Shown: positions 8,659-17,972, counted from the first letter of the stretch. The stretch: DNA of 35,835 nucleotides from Gammaproteobacteria bacterium (GCA_009846005.1 VXYL01000103.1:1-35835); one strand, 5' to 3'. The notes: generated by a model not told the origin, from the sequence alone. Translations and numbers: made by a program.

Positions 8659-9702
8659 ATGGCTGAGCCGGCGAGGCTCGCGCAGGGGCCGGTGCGGGAC
8701 CCCGCGTCGGCGAGGCGTGCGGGCGCCTTGGGTTGGCTCTGCGCACTGCCCGCCGTTTTGGCCGCCTTGCTTGCCGGCGCCACGGAACAAGCCCACGATA
8801 CGCTCCTCGACAAGCTCGCTGCGGGCGACTATTCCCGGCGCGGTGCCGACACCTGCTTGGGTTGCCACGACGAGGAAGAGCCGTTCCCGACCCTCGACGT
8901 GTTCGTCACCGTGCACGGGCATCCCGAAGTCGACGGTTCGCCATTCGAGATGGACGAAACCGCCGAACTTCCGGCCGGCCTGCAATGCGAGGCATGTCAC
9001 GGCCCCGTCGGGGACCACGCCCGGCAGATGCTGCCGGACGGCGTGGCGCGGGAGCCGGTCCTCAATTTCGGCGCTCGGGGCAACGCGGAGGCCTCCCTGC
9101 AGAACGATCTGTGCCTGCAATGCCACCGCACCTATGAACGAACCCGGTGGGAGGGGAGCGCGCATGAACTTGCCGGTATGGCGTGCGCCGACTGCCATCG
9201 TATCCACAGCGAAACCGATGCAGTCCGAACGATGTCCGGACAGAACGAGACCTGCTGGGGGTGCCACCGCTCCGTTGCTGCCGACGCGTTGAAACGATCG
9301 GCCCACCCGCTGCGCGACTCCCAACTCGTCTGTCGTGACTGCCACGATCCGCACGGCACGGACAATCGCAAACTGAACGTCAGGACCACCGCCAACGAAA
9401 CCTGCTTCACGTGCCACGCGGAACTGCGCGGGCCGCATCTGTGGGAGCATCCGCCTGTCGTCGAGGACTGCACGATCTGCCATGCCCCGCACGGGTCCAA
9501 CCAGCCGGCGCTACTCCTGCGCCGCCCGCCTCAGCTCTGCCAGGCGTGCCACTCCTCGGTAGGCCACCGCAGCTTTGCCCAGGTTCCCGGGCAGCTGCCG
9601 CCCCGGCCCACCTCCGAGTTTCTGCTCGCCAAGGCGTGCCTCAACTGCCACGCCGAAGTGCACGGCTCCAACCATCCTTCGGGCAACCTGTTTCGTCGAT
9701 GA
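8659..9702 (+). CDS. Decaheme c-type cytochrome (MtrA/DmsE/PioA type)
   Basis: A periplasmic multihaem cytochrome that in this family threads into an outer-membrane barrel and passes electrons across the outer membrane. From the ATG at 8659 it has 347 residues, a hydrophobic signal segment (about 22-41) and exactly ten CXXCH sites, at residues 66, 110, 152, 176, 199, 225, 249, 271, 294 and 327. Ten haems and about 330 residues match MtrA/DmsE. No clear ribosome site precedes the ATG; an in-frame GTG at 8632 is too close to the proposed -10 to be likely. The stop overlaps the next start by four bases (ATGA), tying it to the MtrB-type porin. The DmsE/MtrA/PioA choice cannot be made from sequence, because the usual terminal reductase or surface cytochrome is absent from this window. 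Confidence 0.93.
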   Translation: MAEPARLAQGPVRDPASARRAGALGWLCALPAVLAALLAGATEQAHDTLLDKLAAGDYSRRGADTCLGCHDEEEPFPTLDVFVTVHGHPEVDGSPFEMDETAELPAGLQCEACHGPVGDHARQMLPDGVAREPVLNFGARGNAEASLQNDLCLQCHRTYERTRWEGSAHELAGMACADCHRIHSETDAVRTMSGQNETCWGCHRSVAADALKRSAHPLRDSQLVCRDCHDPHGTDNRKLNVRTTANETCFTCHAELRGPHLWEHPPVVEDCTICHAPHGSNQPALLLRRPPQLCQACHSSVGHRSFAQVPGQLPPRPTSEFLLAKACLNCHAEVHGSNHPSGNLFRR

Positions 9703-11789
9703 AACGGCGCACGATGGGTAGCACGGTTTGGGCGATGGCGGTCCTCGCCGTTGCGATGAACGCCTCCGCAGCGAGCCGTGTGTTCGAACCGAACTACGCC
9801 AAGGTGAATACCGATCGCTGGCGCTGCCGCCTGTGCCCGTTTGAGCTGGCATACGGCAGGGAAGCGACGTGGACCGTCGGGGCCGTCCGCGTCGCCGACG
9901 CCAGTGCGCGGTTCGGCCGCGACAGCGGATTGGACGAAGCCGGGGCGAGCGCGGACTTGGGCCTCCGCTATCGGGGGCGCGACGCCAACGGCCGAATGAC
10001 CGAGGTCGCCATGAGCCGAATGGGGCTCGATTCCCGTACCGCGGGCATCGCCGTGGAGGGCAATCGCAGTAGCGTGCGCCTCGACCGTCGCGAGATACCG
10101 CGCAACATCTCGCGAGACAGCGTGACGCCCTTCGCGGGGGTTTCAAACCTGACGTTGCCGCGCGAGTGGCAAGGGGCGTTCGATACGACACGAATGACCG
10201 GGCTTGGCGAAGCCGCCCGCTTCGACCAAGGCACACAGCGTCGCTTGACCTCGGCGCGGGTGCGGGTGGAGCCGCTGCCCGGTTGGTGGTTGCAGGCGGG
10301 CTACTCGCGGGAGACGAAGTCAGGCACGGAGGCGACCTTCGCGGACTTCCTCTATCGGTCGACCGGCCTGCCCAAGCCGGTGGGATACGTGACCGATGAG
10401 TTCACGACCAGTGCCGGCGTTGAACGCGCCGCCTTTGCGCTGGCCGCGGAGTTGCGCAATGCAAGGTTCCGCAACCGGCACGGTGCGCTCGACTGGCAGA
10501 ATCCTTGGCCGGGGTCCGTACTACGGGGTCGGAAAGCGCTGGCTCCGAACAACGATGCCCGTTCGTTGTCGTTGGTTTCGAGAATGGCGATCGGCCCGCG
10601 CGCCGCCGCCCATGCGACGCTGACCTGGGGTGAAGCCCGCCAGGACGACGTTTTCGAGCCGTACACGACGAACCCACGTCTGCGGATCGATCCGCTCCCG
10701 GCGACGAGCCTCGACGGGCGCGTACGATCATTTGCCGGCACGTTCACCCTTGTCGCTCGGCCCACCGACCGGGTACGGCTGATCGTCGCGCGCCGGCAAC
10801 GCGAGCGCGACAACCAGACCGCCGCATTGACGTTCACCCCCGTACGCGGCGATGCGTTCTCTCCCGGTGCGGTCACCAGCCGTGCCCTTGACCTGAACCG
10901 GTCCACGACCGAACTCGGCTTGACATACCGGGTGGCACCAAGGGTCGGACTTGGCGTCTATTCCGAATCGAATCGTGTTCGCCGCGACCCGGCGGAGGTC
11001 ACGGCGAACCGGGAAAGACGGCACCGGATCGAACTCGGGATCAACGGCTGGCGCGGAATTCGCGCCAGGCTGGCGATCGCCGAGGCACAACGCGGGGCGT
11101 CCGAGTTCCGACACACGACCAGCAACAACCCGCTGACCCGGCGCTACCACCAGGCCGCCCGTGACCAGCGCTCGTGGCGGGCAAGGGTCGGGTACGAACT
11201 GGACCGGGTAGGAGCGTTCTTTGAACTCGTCGCCGAGTGCCGCCGCAACGCCTACCGCGAATCCGCGCTGGGCCTGCAACGAGATGGCAACTGCACGCGC
11301 GGCGGCGACGTGACCTACTCACTGACGCGGAACGTGTCCATTGCGGCATTCCATTTTGAGCAGGAGACGAACGCCGCGACGGCCGGCCGGGTCGGGTATA
11401 CAGGATCCGCATGGCGGTACTCGACCGTGGATACGGTGGAAACGGCCGGCATGGGTCTCGAGGTCGGAGAGCTTCTCGATGCCAAGCTCAAGCTCTCGGT
11501 GGACTACGTCAGATCGCTTGGGACGGGAGCCTACGCAACCGAACTGACGCGAGAGTCGTTGCCGTTTCCGGATCTCGTTTCGAACCACACCTCGGTGGAT
11601 GTCCATGCGCGGTACCAATGGCGTGAGCAGAGCGCGTTTGTGCTCCAGCTACGCTACGAGCGCTACAAGGGAGAGGATTGGGCTCTCGTTGACACGCTGG
11701 ACGCGATCCGCAACGTCGTGACGTTCGGCAACGCCTCGCCCCGGTACGCGAACCATTTGATCGGTGTATCTTACGAGGCGTCCTTCTAG
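9699..11789 (+). CDS. MtrB/PioB-type outer-membrane beta-barrel
   Basis: A 696-residue outer-membrane protein expected to form the barrel that sheathes the decaheme cytochrome. It has a signal peptide (1-25, ending NASA-A), then 'DRWRCRLCPF' with a CXXC pair at Cys43 and Cys46; a CXXC near the mature N-terminus is a known trait of MtrB. The rest alternates short amphipathic strands rich in Arg, Tyr and Thr with turns, as in large barrels of this family. Its ATG overlaps the stop of the decaheme gene, so translation is probably coupled, and there is no separate ribosome site. Family members are usually near 680-700 residues. The C-terminus 'LIGVSYEASF' ends in Phe, the usual signal for barrel assembly. 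Gene order MtrA-MtrB is conserved in known conduits. Confidence 0.9.
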   Translation: MKRRTMGSTVWAMAVLAVAMNASAASRVFEPNYAKVNTDRWRCRLCPFELAYGREATWTVGAVRVADASARFGRDSGLDEAGASADLGLRYRGRDANGRMTEVAMSRMGLDSRTAGIAVEGNRSSVRLDRREIPRNISRDSVTPFAGVSNLTLPREWQGAFDTTRMTGLGEAARFDQGTQRRLTSARVRVEPLPGWWLQAGYSRETKSGTEATFADFLYRSTGLPKPVGYVTDEFTTSAGVERAAFALAAELRNARFRNRHGALDWQNPWPGSVLRGRKALAPNNDARSLSLVSRMAIGPRAAAHATLTWGEARQDDVFEPYTTNPRLRIDPLPATSLDGRVRSFAGTFTLVARPTDRVRLIVARRQRERDNQTAALTFTPVRGDAFSPGAVTSRALDLNRSTTELGLTYRVAPRVGLGVYSESNRVRRDPAEVTANRERRHRIELGINGWRGIRARLAIAEAQRGASEFRHTTSNNPLTRRYHQAARDQRSWRARVGYELDRVGAFFELVAECRRNAYRESALGLQRDGNCTRGGDVTYSLTRNVSIAAFHFEQETNAATAGRVGYTGSAWRYSTVDTVETAGMGLEVGELLDAKLKLSVDYVRSLGTGAYATELTRESLPFPDLVSNHTSVDVHARYQWREQSAFVLQLRYERYKGEDWALVDTLDAIRNVVTFGNASPRYANHLIGVSYEASF

Positions 11790-11806
11790 CTGCTCGACGG
11801 GTCGAC

Positions 11807-14800
11807 GTGGCGAGCGAGAACACGTCGGTGGGGTTGTGGCGCCGCGGTCAAAATGGCAATCCGCTGGAATCGAGCCGTTGGCTCGCCTTCGGCTCGGTCG
11901 TATTGGCATGCACGGCGGTCACCACCGCGGAATCGGAACCCAGCCCGGCTAGGGCGCCCGACGACACCGGCCAACGCCGCGGTCCTGCGGGCACCGCCGT
12001 CGAGGAGGTGGTCGTGACCGGTTCGCGCATCCGCCTTGATCCACTGACAGCGCGCGATCTGCTCTTCTACGTCGGCGAGGATGAACGGCACCGATCGGGG
12101 TTGAGCTCGCTGGGGGACCTGCTCGCGCGCTTGCCCGTGTCCGGGTCGCCACTGTCCACGCGCTTCAACAGCAGCGGCAACTTCGGCTTCCCCGCGGACG
12201 GCGGCGGCGTGGCTGCGGGCGCCTCCCAGGCCGACCTGCGCCATCTGGGCGCCAAACGCGTGCTGGTGCTGGTGGACGGCCTGCGCTGGGTGAACGGTTC
12301 CTCCGGCAGCGGCGTATCCGGGGCGACCGACCTCAACACCATCCCGGCGAGCGTGGTTGAACGCATCGAAGTGCTGCGCGACGGCGGGTCGGCGATCTAC
12401 GGTTCCGACGCCATCGCCGGGGTCGTCAACGTCATCACCCGTAGCGCCGAGGGCGCATCGGCCAGCGTGCATGTCGGCACCCACGAGAACGGCGGCGAGA
12501 CGCGCACCGTGGAGTTGTCTGCTGGCGGCGGGTGGGCTGCCACCCGTGCCTCCGCCCATTTCGCCTACACCGACCAAGCGCGGGTCAGCGCCGCAGACCA
12601 CGATCAATCCCGTTGGCCGAAGCCGGGCACCGGCGTGAGCCATGGCAGCACCTTCACCCCGCAGGGGCGGGTCATCTTCGCCGATCCGAATACCGGCCGT
12701 TTCGTGAACTGCGCGTTGAACGCCGGCGTCGTGGGCATGCCGACCTACGATCCGACGGACCCGTGCGGGCCGAACGACGACTACCATCCGTGGAGCAACG
12801 CCGACCGGTTCAACTACGCGACCTACAACCTGGTGCTCACGCCATCGACGCGAACCGGTGTCTTCGGTCGTCTGGAGCACGAGCCGACCGACAGTCTGCG
12901 TCTGAACCTGCGCGCGTTCTTCAACCGACGCGAATCGATCAATCAGGCGGCCCCGGAACCGGTGTGGGCGGGAACGCTCGGGGAGACCGGCAGCCTGATG
13001 GACGAGATCGTCATCGACGCCGACAACCCCTACAACCCGTTCGGGTTCGACGTAGGTCCGGGCGGCTTCCTCACCCGACGGCCCCTGGAGAGCGGCCCGC
13101 GGATCTTCGAACAGGATGTCGCCACCCGCTACGTCACCGTGGGCATGGAGGGGGTGTGGCCCCTGCCTCGGACGTTGCTCTGGGACTTGAGCGTCGTCTG
13201 GTCGCGCAATGTTGCCGAACAGACAAAGCACGGCGCTCACAACGCCCGACGGATGCTCGAGGCCTTGGGTCCGCCCGCGGATTGCGCGCGCGCCTCGGGC
13301 TGCGTTCCTCTCAATATGCTGGGCGGCCAGGCCAGCGGCAGCGGCACCATCAACGAGGCCATGCTGGAGTGGATTGGGTTCGTACAGGAAGATTCGAGTT
13401 CGCAGACCCTTAGAGGGCTCGTCGGCAACGTCACTGGCGAACTGATGGCGTTGCCCGCCGGCACCCTAGACTTCGCGGTCGGCTTCGAGCGGCGCGAGCA
13501 GGAAGGCCGGTTCGATCCGGATCCGGTGGTCGCCGCCGGCGACACCGCGGGCCTCCCGGCACAACCCACGGCAGGCGGATACACGGTGACCGAACTCTAT
13601 GCTGAACTCGAAGCTCCGCTGCTAGCGGACACCGCCGCCGCTGACTTGATCGACGTGTCGGCCGCCGTGCGCCACTTCGACTACAGCACTTTTGATAGCG
13701 GCACCACGGCCAAGGCGGGGATGCGCTGGCGGCCGTTTCCGGCTCTCACATTCCGCGCATCGTGGGCGGAGGGGTTCCGCGCACCCAACATCGGTGAACT
13801 GTACGGTGGCCTGACCCGGCTGGATGCCGCCATCTCCGATCCATGCGCGAGTTTTCTAGGAACCAACGTCGGTCGCAACGTGATCGACAACTGCGTCGCC
13901 CACGGAGTCCCAGCCGATGGCAGCTATACGCAGTTCGGGGGTCAAATCAGCGTGCTCACCGGGGGCAACGAGTGGCTCGAACCCGAGACATCCACAAGCC
14001 AGACACTCGCGCTTGCCTGGAGTCCGTCCTGGCTCGTCGGGCACCCGTGGGTCGACGAGTTTCGCGTCGAGCTGGCCCGCTATGCCCATGATGTCGACGA
14101 CGCCGTCACGGGCTACGATGCCCAGGCCGTTTTGGACGGCTGCTACCGGGGCCGGGTAGCCGTGCTCTGCGACCTCATCGAACGCAACGAACGGGGTGGC
14201 ATCGCCCGGTTCCGCAACACGCTGTTCAACGTCGGGTCGGTGGCGACCCGGGGCTGGGACTTCGGACTGGTCGTCGGCGACGGATCGAAATGGCGGTTGC
14301 AATGGCGAGGTACGCGCCTCGCCGAGTTCACCGAGCGCCTGAAGGACACCGCCGGGCGGGTCGTCGAGACACGTCGGCTCGAAGGCCGGACCGTAGCCGA
14401 CCGCGGTAAACCGCAGTGGAAGTCGTCACTGGCGGTCGAGCGCCGCGGCGAACGGTGGCGTGCGACGTGGACGATTCGCTACATCGATGCCATGACCGAG
14501 CGCTGCAGCGACTTTCTGGACGGCTCACCGGACAGCCTGACGAACCTCGGTCTGTGTTCGATGCCGGACCACGACGACAACACCGCGTCTCGGAATCGGC
14601 TCGCCAGCCGGACGCTGCACGACGTTCAGGCGCGCTACACGTTGCCGCCGATGGACGGTGCCGTGACCGTGACGGTGGGCGTCAACAACCTCCTCGACCG
14701 GGATCCGCCGATCAGCATGAGCGCGTCCCTCAACGGCTACGACGCCTCCGTCTACGACATCCCCGGCGGTCGGTTCGCGTACTTCCGGCTGGAGTACTCG

Positions 14801-14812
14801 AGCAACCGCTAG
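11807..14812 (+). CDS. TonB-dependent outer-membrane receptor
   Basis: A 1,001-residue receptor that would import a substrate across the outer membrane using TonB energy. After a hydrophobic export segment (about 25-40) comes a TonB-box-like '[10 protein letters not shown]' (66-75), then plug-domain hallmarks '[10 protein letters not shown]' and '[19 protein letters not shown]', followed by a long barrel with repeated aromatic strands such as '[20 protein letters not shown]'. The type resembles receptors used for larger substrates such as glycans or peptides rather than classical siderophore receptors, but the ligand is unknown. The start is GTG, 17 bases after the porin stop, with only a weak upstream GACGGG; the spacing suggests one transcript with the porin. 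Its presence directly after an MtrAB pair is unusual. The C-terminus '[10 protein letters not shown]' lacks the usual final Phe. Confidence 0.93.
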   Translation: MASENTSVGLWRRGQNGNPLESSRWLAFGSVVLACTAVTTAESEPSPARAPDDTGQRRGPAGTAVEEVVVTGSRIRLDPLTARDLLFYVGEDERHRSGLSSLGDLLARLPVSGSPLSTRFNSSGNFGFPADGGGVAAGASQADLRHLGAKRVLVLVDGLRWVNGSSGSGVSGATDLNTIPASVVERIEVLRDGGSAIYGSDAIAGVVNVITRSAEGASASVHVGTHENGGETRTVELSAGGGWAATRASAHFAYTDQARVSAADHDQSRWPKPGTGVSHGSTFTPQGRVIFADPNTGRFVNCALNAGVVGMPTYDPTDPCGPNDDYHPWSNADRFNYATYNLVLTPSTRTGVFGRLEHEPTDSLRLNLRAFFNRRESINQAAPEPVWAGTLGETGSLMDEIVIDADNPYNPFGFDVGPGGFLTRRPLESGPRIFEQDVATRYVTVGMEGVWPLPRTLLWDLSVVWSRNVAEQTKHGAHNARRMLEALGPPADCARASGCVPLNMLGGQASGSGTINEAMLEWIGFVQEDSSSQTLRGLVGNVTGELMALPAGTLDFAVGFERREQEGRFDPDPVVAAGDTAGLPAQPTAGGYTVTELYAELEAPLLADTAAADLIDVSAAVRHFDYSTFDSGTTAKAGMRWRPFPALTFRASWAEGFRAPNIGELYGGLTRLDAAISDPCASFLGTNVGRNVIDNCVAHGVPADGSYTQFGGQISVLTGGNEWLEPETSTSQTLALAWSPSWLVGHPWVDEFRVELARYAHDVDDAVTGYDAQAVLDGCYRGRVAVLCDLIERNERGGIARFRNTLFNVGSVATRGWDFGLVVGDGSKWRLQWRGTRLAEFTERLKDTAGRVVETRRLEGRTVADRGKPQWKSSLAVERRGERWRATWTIRYIDAMTERCSDFLDGSPDSLTNLGLCSMPDHDDNTASRNRLASRTLHDVQARYTLPPMDGAVTVTVGVNNLLDRDPPISMSASLNGYDASVYDIPGGRFAYFRLEYSSNR

Positions 14813-14840
14813 GCCCGTCCTGTGTTCGGGAAGCCGGCAC

Positions 14841-14862
14841 GGGCGACCATTTAGGGTCGCCC
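14841..14862. terminator. Palindromic hairpin between convergent genes
   Basis: GGGCGACC and GGTCGCCC form an eight-base stem with a six-base ATTTAG loop. It sits between the convergent receptor and dioxygenase genes and could end transcription from both sides, though it lacks a T run. The arms match the hairpin block of the repeats at 1161 and 1936, so it may be a solo copy of that block. Confidence 0.5.
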
Positions 14863-14931
14863 CGACGATTCCGTCATGCGATTCAACGGATTGCGGATTT
14901 GTTCCGTCGAAGGCGTAGCGTCGCTCGATTG

Positions 14932-15516
14932 TCAGATCACGATGTCGAGTTCGGCCGCGACGCTGTTGTCGTCGATGCGTTCGAGGCTCACGGTCTGCAG
15001 GGCGGCCGCTTTCTCCGACCGGGCGAATCCGCGCGCGCCCCCGAGTTCCTCGAAATAGATCTGGCTTGTCAGGAGTTCGGTGCGGTCCCGCCACACCTTG
15101 TAGTGGATATGCTGTGCCGGTCGTGCCGAATATCGACCCGGCACGTAGGTGCGGAATCGGAAGCGCGCCTCGGCATCCGTCGATGCCTCGCCCCAATACA
15201 GGAACTCGTCCATGAGACTGTCCTGTTGGCGGTCGCGCGGGTGCTTGTAGCGACCGTTCGGATCGGCCTGCCAGATGTCGACGAGTACGCCGGGGCGCGG
15301 GCGTCCGTTCGGTGCCAGGACCCGGCCGCTCAAGTGCAGTACTTCGGCCTGCGGTTCACCGACGATCAGGTCGTGGTTCGGGTTTCGGGGTCCACGCGGA
15401 TAGAACGGCCCCGTAAAGTCGCGAGGCGTCTTCGGCAGTTCGGTGCCGGCCGCGACCGGCAGGCCCGGCAGCAAGCCGACGGTCGCGGCCGACTGTACCA
15501 GTCTTCGACGATTCAT
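14932..15516 (-). CDS. Exported intradiol ring-cleavage dioxygenase-like protein
   Basis: A 194-residue protein of the intradiol dioxygenase family (protocatechuate 3,4-dioxygenase beta / catechol 1,2-dioxygenase fold), which opens catechol-type rings between the two hydroxyls using Fe(III). The four expected iron ligands are all visible: Tyr90 in 'DPNGRYKHPRD', Tyr129 in 'PGRYSARP', and His136 and His138 in 'QHIHYKVW'. The N-terminus 'MNRRRLVQSAATVGLLPGLP' has a twin-arginine-type signal, so the enzyme probably acts outside the cytoplasm, unlike the classical pathway enzymes. AGG lies five bases before the ATG. No other beta-ketoadipate genes are nearby. The substrate is unknown; exported members of this family have also been tied to protein- or plant-derived phenolics. 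Confidence 0.87.
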   Translation of the reverse strand: MNRRRLVQSAATVGLLPGLPVAAGTELPKTPRDFTGPFYPRGPRNPNHDLIVGEPQAEVLHLSGRVLAPNGRPRPGVLVDIWQADPNGRYKHPRDRQQDSLMDEFLYWGEASTDAEARFRFRTYVPGRYSARPAQHIHYKVWRDRTELLTSQIYFEELGGARGFARSEKAAALQTVSLERIDDNSVAAELDIVI

Positions 15517-15619
15517 AGGCCTATTCCCGTTGCCGCGCGGCGCCTATGCCGATCATACGCCCATGCGCGGGATTCCCGTCGCACGGCGCCACGACAATCC
15601 CACGACAATGCCGTGCTGT

Positions 15620-15634
15620 ATCGGTTCAACCGAT
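15620..15634. promoter_or_regulatory. Perfect 15-base palindrome, possible operator
   Basis: ATCGGTT-C-AACCGAT is a perfect inverted repeat with a single-base centre, 63 bases before the start at 15698. Size and position suit a dimeric regulator such as a GntR- or TetR-type protein. A CATACT at 15642-15647 could be a weak -10, which would put the palindrome over the -35 region. No regulator gene is nearby. Confidence 0.3.
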
Positions 15635-15697
15635 GCTCTGTCATACTGGCCGATCATTTTTCGACAACCCGCGCACACCGGAGTTAGGGAGAAGGAC

Positions 15698-16003
15698 ATG
15701 AGCGATTTGGACGGCACCTGGGAGACGGTGACCAATACGCCGATGGGGCAGCAGAAGGCGACGGTTGCGCTGCAGACGGACGGCGACAGCCTCTCGGGCA
15801 CGATGTCGAGTTCCCAGGGTACCGTCGACATCAAGGACGGCTCGGTCGATGGCAACACGGCGAGCTGGAAGGTATCGATCACGAGCCCCATGCCCATGAC
15901 CCTGGAGTTCAGCGCCACCGCCGACGGGGACGCCATCAGCGGCAACGTGCAGCTCGGCGCGTTCGGCAGCGCGAGCTTCACCGGAACCCGTGCGGCGGGC
16001 TGA
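15698..16003 (+). CDS. Small beta-rich protein of unknown function
   Basis: A 101-residue protein with no signal peptide. It consists of short alternating strands such as 'TWETVTNTPMGQQKATVALQ' and 'GDAISGNVQLGAFGSASFTG'. The repeated pattern 'DGDSLSGTMSS', 'DGNTASWKVSI', 'DGDAISGNVQL' suggests a small beta-barrel or calycin-like sheet, of a kind often found as a stand-alone protein or a tail on other enzymes. The start is very clear: GGGAGAAGGAC lies directly upstream of the ATG. Nine bases separate its stop from the GST-like gene, so the two are almost certainly co-transcribed. I do not recognise a specific function; binding of a small hydrophobic molecule is only a guess from the fold. Confidence 0.75.
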   Translation: MSDLDGTWETVTNTPMGQQKATVALQTDGDSLSGTMSSSQGTVDIKDGSVDGNTASWKVSITSPMPMTLEFSATADGDAISGNVQLGAFGSASFTGTRAAG

Positions 16004-16012
16004 GCGGCGGTC

Positions 16013-16990
16013 GTGAGCGGCACGTACATCGTCATCGGCTCGGAGGAGTCGCCCTACTCGGTCAAGGTGCGTTCGTACTTCCGCTACAAGGGCATCCCCC
16101 ACGAGTGGCGGGACAGGAGTCAAGCAGCCGATCTCTACGCCAGGCACGCGCGACTTCCGCTCATTCCACTTGTCGTGACGCCGAAAGACACCGGTATCCA
16201 GGATTCGACGCCCATCATCGAAGCGATGGAGGCGAAGTTCCCGGACCCGAGCATCCATCCGGCCGGCCCGGTGTCGCCTTTCGTCTCCGCCCTGCTGGAG
16301 GAATTTGGCGACGAATGGGGCAACAAGTGGATGTTCCACATGCGCTGGGCGCGGGAGATCGATCAGGTCACGGTGTCGCGCCGTTTCGCCGCCAACGGTG
16401 GCGCCGCAGATATCGATGCCACGGCCCAGACCATTCGGGAACGCATGGTCCCTCGGGTCTGGTTCGTAGGCTCAAATGAAGTGACGGCGCCCCAGATCGA
16501 GCAGAGCTTCGCCGACGTGTTGCCGCTCCTCGATGCCCATCTGGCATCGCGTCCCTACCTTTTCGGTGCGCGGCCGTCATTCGGCGACTTCGGCCTTTGG
16601 GGACAGATCTACGAAGCGGGCCGCGACCCCACCGCCGGCGCCTTGGTCGCTGGCGCCGCGAACGTTGTCGCTTGGATAGAACGCATGCTCAATCCGGAGA
16701 ACCTCGGCGAGTTCGAGGACTGGGCGGCGCTTGAGACCACGCTGCTGCCGATCCTCGAGGACCAGGTGGGCGGCGTCTTCCTGCCGTGGGACGTGGCTAA
16801 CGCCAGGGCCATCGCGGATGGCGCGGACGAGTTCGACGTGACGCTCAAGGGCGTGCGTTGGAACCAAAAGCCGCAGAAGTACCACGCCCGGAGCCTTGGC
16901 GCCCTCAAGGCGAAGTATGCCGAGGTCGCAGGCGATGCGGCATTGGATGCCGTGCTCACCGCCAGCGGCTGCAAGCAGCATCTCACGTAG
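16013..16990 (+). CDS. Glutathione S-transferase-fold protein
   Basis: A 325-residue cytoplasmic protein with an N-terminal thioredoxin-like GST domain ('ESPYSVKVRSYFRYKGIPHEW', then 'DSTPIIEAMEAKFPD', the usual glutathione-contact Ser in a 'DST' setting) and an all-helical C-terminal domain with 'RPYLFGARPSFGDFGLWGQ', the conserved helix-cap region of GSTs. It is about 100 residues longer than a typical GST, with the extra length mostly C-terminal. It could conjugate glutathione to a hydrophobic compound or act as an isomerase. The start is GTG, nine bases after the small beta-rich protein, with a weak GAGCGG upstream. Convergent with the barrel-like gene that follows. Confidence 0.85.
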   Translation: MSGTYIVIGSEESPYSVKVRSYFRYKGIPHEWRDRSQAADLYARHARLPLIPLVVTPKDTGIQDSTPIIEAMEAKFPDPSIHPAGPVSPFVSALLEEFGDEWGNKWMFHMRWAREIDQVTVSRRFAANGGAADIDATAQTIRERMVPRVWFVGSNEVTAPQIEQSFADVLPLLDAHLASRPYLFGARPSFGDFGLWGQIYEAGRDPTAGALVAGAANVVAWIERMLNPENLGEFEDWAALETTLLPILEDQVGGVFLPWDVANARAIADGADEFDVTLKGVRWNQKPQKYHARSLGALKAKYAEVAGDAALDAVLTASGCKQHLT

Positions 16991-17066
16991 GGGACGGGCC
17001 AAGGAGTCTGCGCCGCAGGGAAGGGCTCGAAGTGCCGTTGCTGGGCGCGGAGTCCTGGGACGGTGG

Positions 17067-17118
17067 GGGCGGGGGCCAGACGGCGAGTAACGAGCCGTCT
17101 GGTGGTGTTGTCCCGCCC
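17067..17118. terminator. Strong two-part hairpin between convergent genes
   Basis: A perfect nine-base stem, CCAGACGGC / GCCGTCTGG (17076-17084 with 17094-17102), is flanked by GGGCGGG (17067-17073) and CCCGCCC (17112-17118), which can pair as an outer stem. It lies between the convergent GST and barrel-like genes and is a good bidirectional terminator candidate, though it lacks a clear T run. Confidence 0.55.
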
Positions 17119-17144
17119 CGACGGTGGCCGCGCCGAATCCACGG

Positions 17145-17972
17145 TTAGAGACGCAGCCGGACCGACGCAGTCGGCACGATCCGCCGCGTCACCTTGAGCC
17201 GGTTCGGCAGAACCTGCTTGTGCGCATCGTCGTAGCGGAACGCCTCGATGGACGCGCCGACGGCGACACGCAGGTTTTTGGAGAGATCAAGGCCCGCCCG
17301 GGTCTCGGCCGCATAGCGACTACCGGTGCCCTCGATGGCTGGGGAGGCGGCGAAGCGCACGCCTATATGCCAGCCGTTACCGAGTTCCTTGCTGATTTCC
17401 CCGACCAGCCCGAAGGTCGTGACGTGGTAGGCGCGATCGGATTGATGGCGCTCCCCCGTCATACCGAAGTCGAATGCGGTCCATACGATTTCCGGGCCTA
17501 GTTCGACCGACAGTCCGGCACGGAGATCGAACGCCGCGGTCAGGGCCAGGGTCAAACTGTCGAAGGCGACTTCGCAACGAACCGAGTCGCCCGCCTCGAA
17601 GACACCCCCGCGAATCGTGAACGCCTCGGTGACCATCGAGGTGGCGTCATCGCCGATTGTCGTGTGGCGAGCGTATAGGCGCAGGTGAAACGGCGCGGCG
17701 CGGTGGATCCGAGCGTTCGGGCCGAAGTCGACGCGTGCGCCAAGCCAACGGTACCCGCCGCCGTCGAGATCGATCTCCGCCAAGGTCGGCCGCTTCGAGC
17801 TTGCGGTCCCCGGCATGCCGCCGGCAGGCGTCTGTAGATAGCCCGCCTGTTCGGGCAGGCCGAAGCCGTACTCCAGGGAGTATTCGCGACCAGTCGCGGA
17901 CACCGCCAGCACGACCAGTACGGCAAGACCGGCGCGTGCGACGGTGATGTGCGGTTGGCATTGTGGGTCCAT
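17145..17972 (-). CDS. Probable outer-membrane beta-barrel protein
   Basis: A 275-residue protein that looks like a small outer-membrane barrel. The N-terminus has an export segment ('GLAVLVVLAVSATG', about residues 14-27), then many alternating strands: 'GYRWLGARVDFGP', 'FHLRLYARHTTIG', 'SLTLALTAAFDLRAGLSVEL', 'GWHIGVRFAASP', 'GLDLSKNLRVAVGASIEAF'. It ends 'TASVRLRL', a strand pattern seen at barrel C-termini, although the last residue is Leu rather than Phe. No family is recognised. The start is uncertain: ATG at 17972 is chosen because it gives a compact signal peptide; ATG at 17984 adds four residues. The divergent glyoxalase-like gene begins 55 bases away, leaving little room for two full promoters. 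Confidence 0.65.
   Translation of the reverse strand: MDPQCQPHITVARAGLAVLVVLAVSATGREYSLEYGFGLPEQAGYLQTPAGGMPGTASSKRPTLAEIDLDGGGYRWLGARVDFGPNARIHRAAPFHLRLYARHTTIGDDATSMVTEAFTIRGGVFEAGDSVRCEVAFDSLTLALTAAFDLRAGLSVELGPEIVWTAFDFGMTGERHQSDRAYHVTTFGLVGEISKELGNGWHIGVRFAASPAIEGTGSRYAAETRAGLDLSKNLRVAVGASIEAFRYDDAHKQVLPNRLKVTRRIVPTASVRLRL

Noticed and set aside
11786-13240. 484-residue minus-strand open frame opposite the TonB receptor
   Set aside because: Antisense shadow in GC-rich DNA; the receptor on the other strand has strong plug and barrel motifs.
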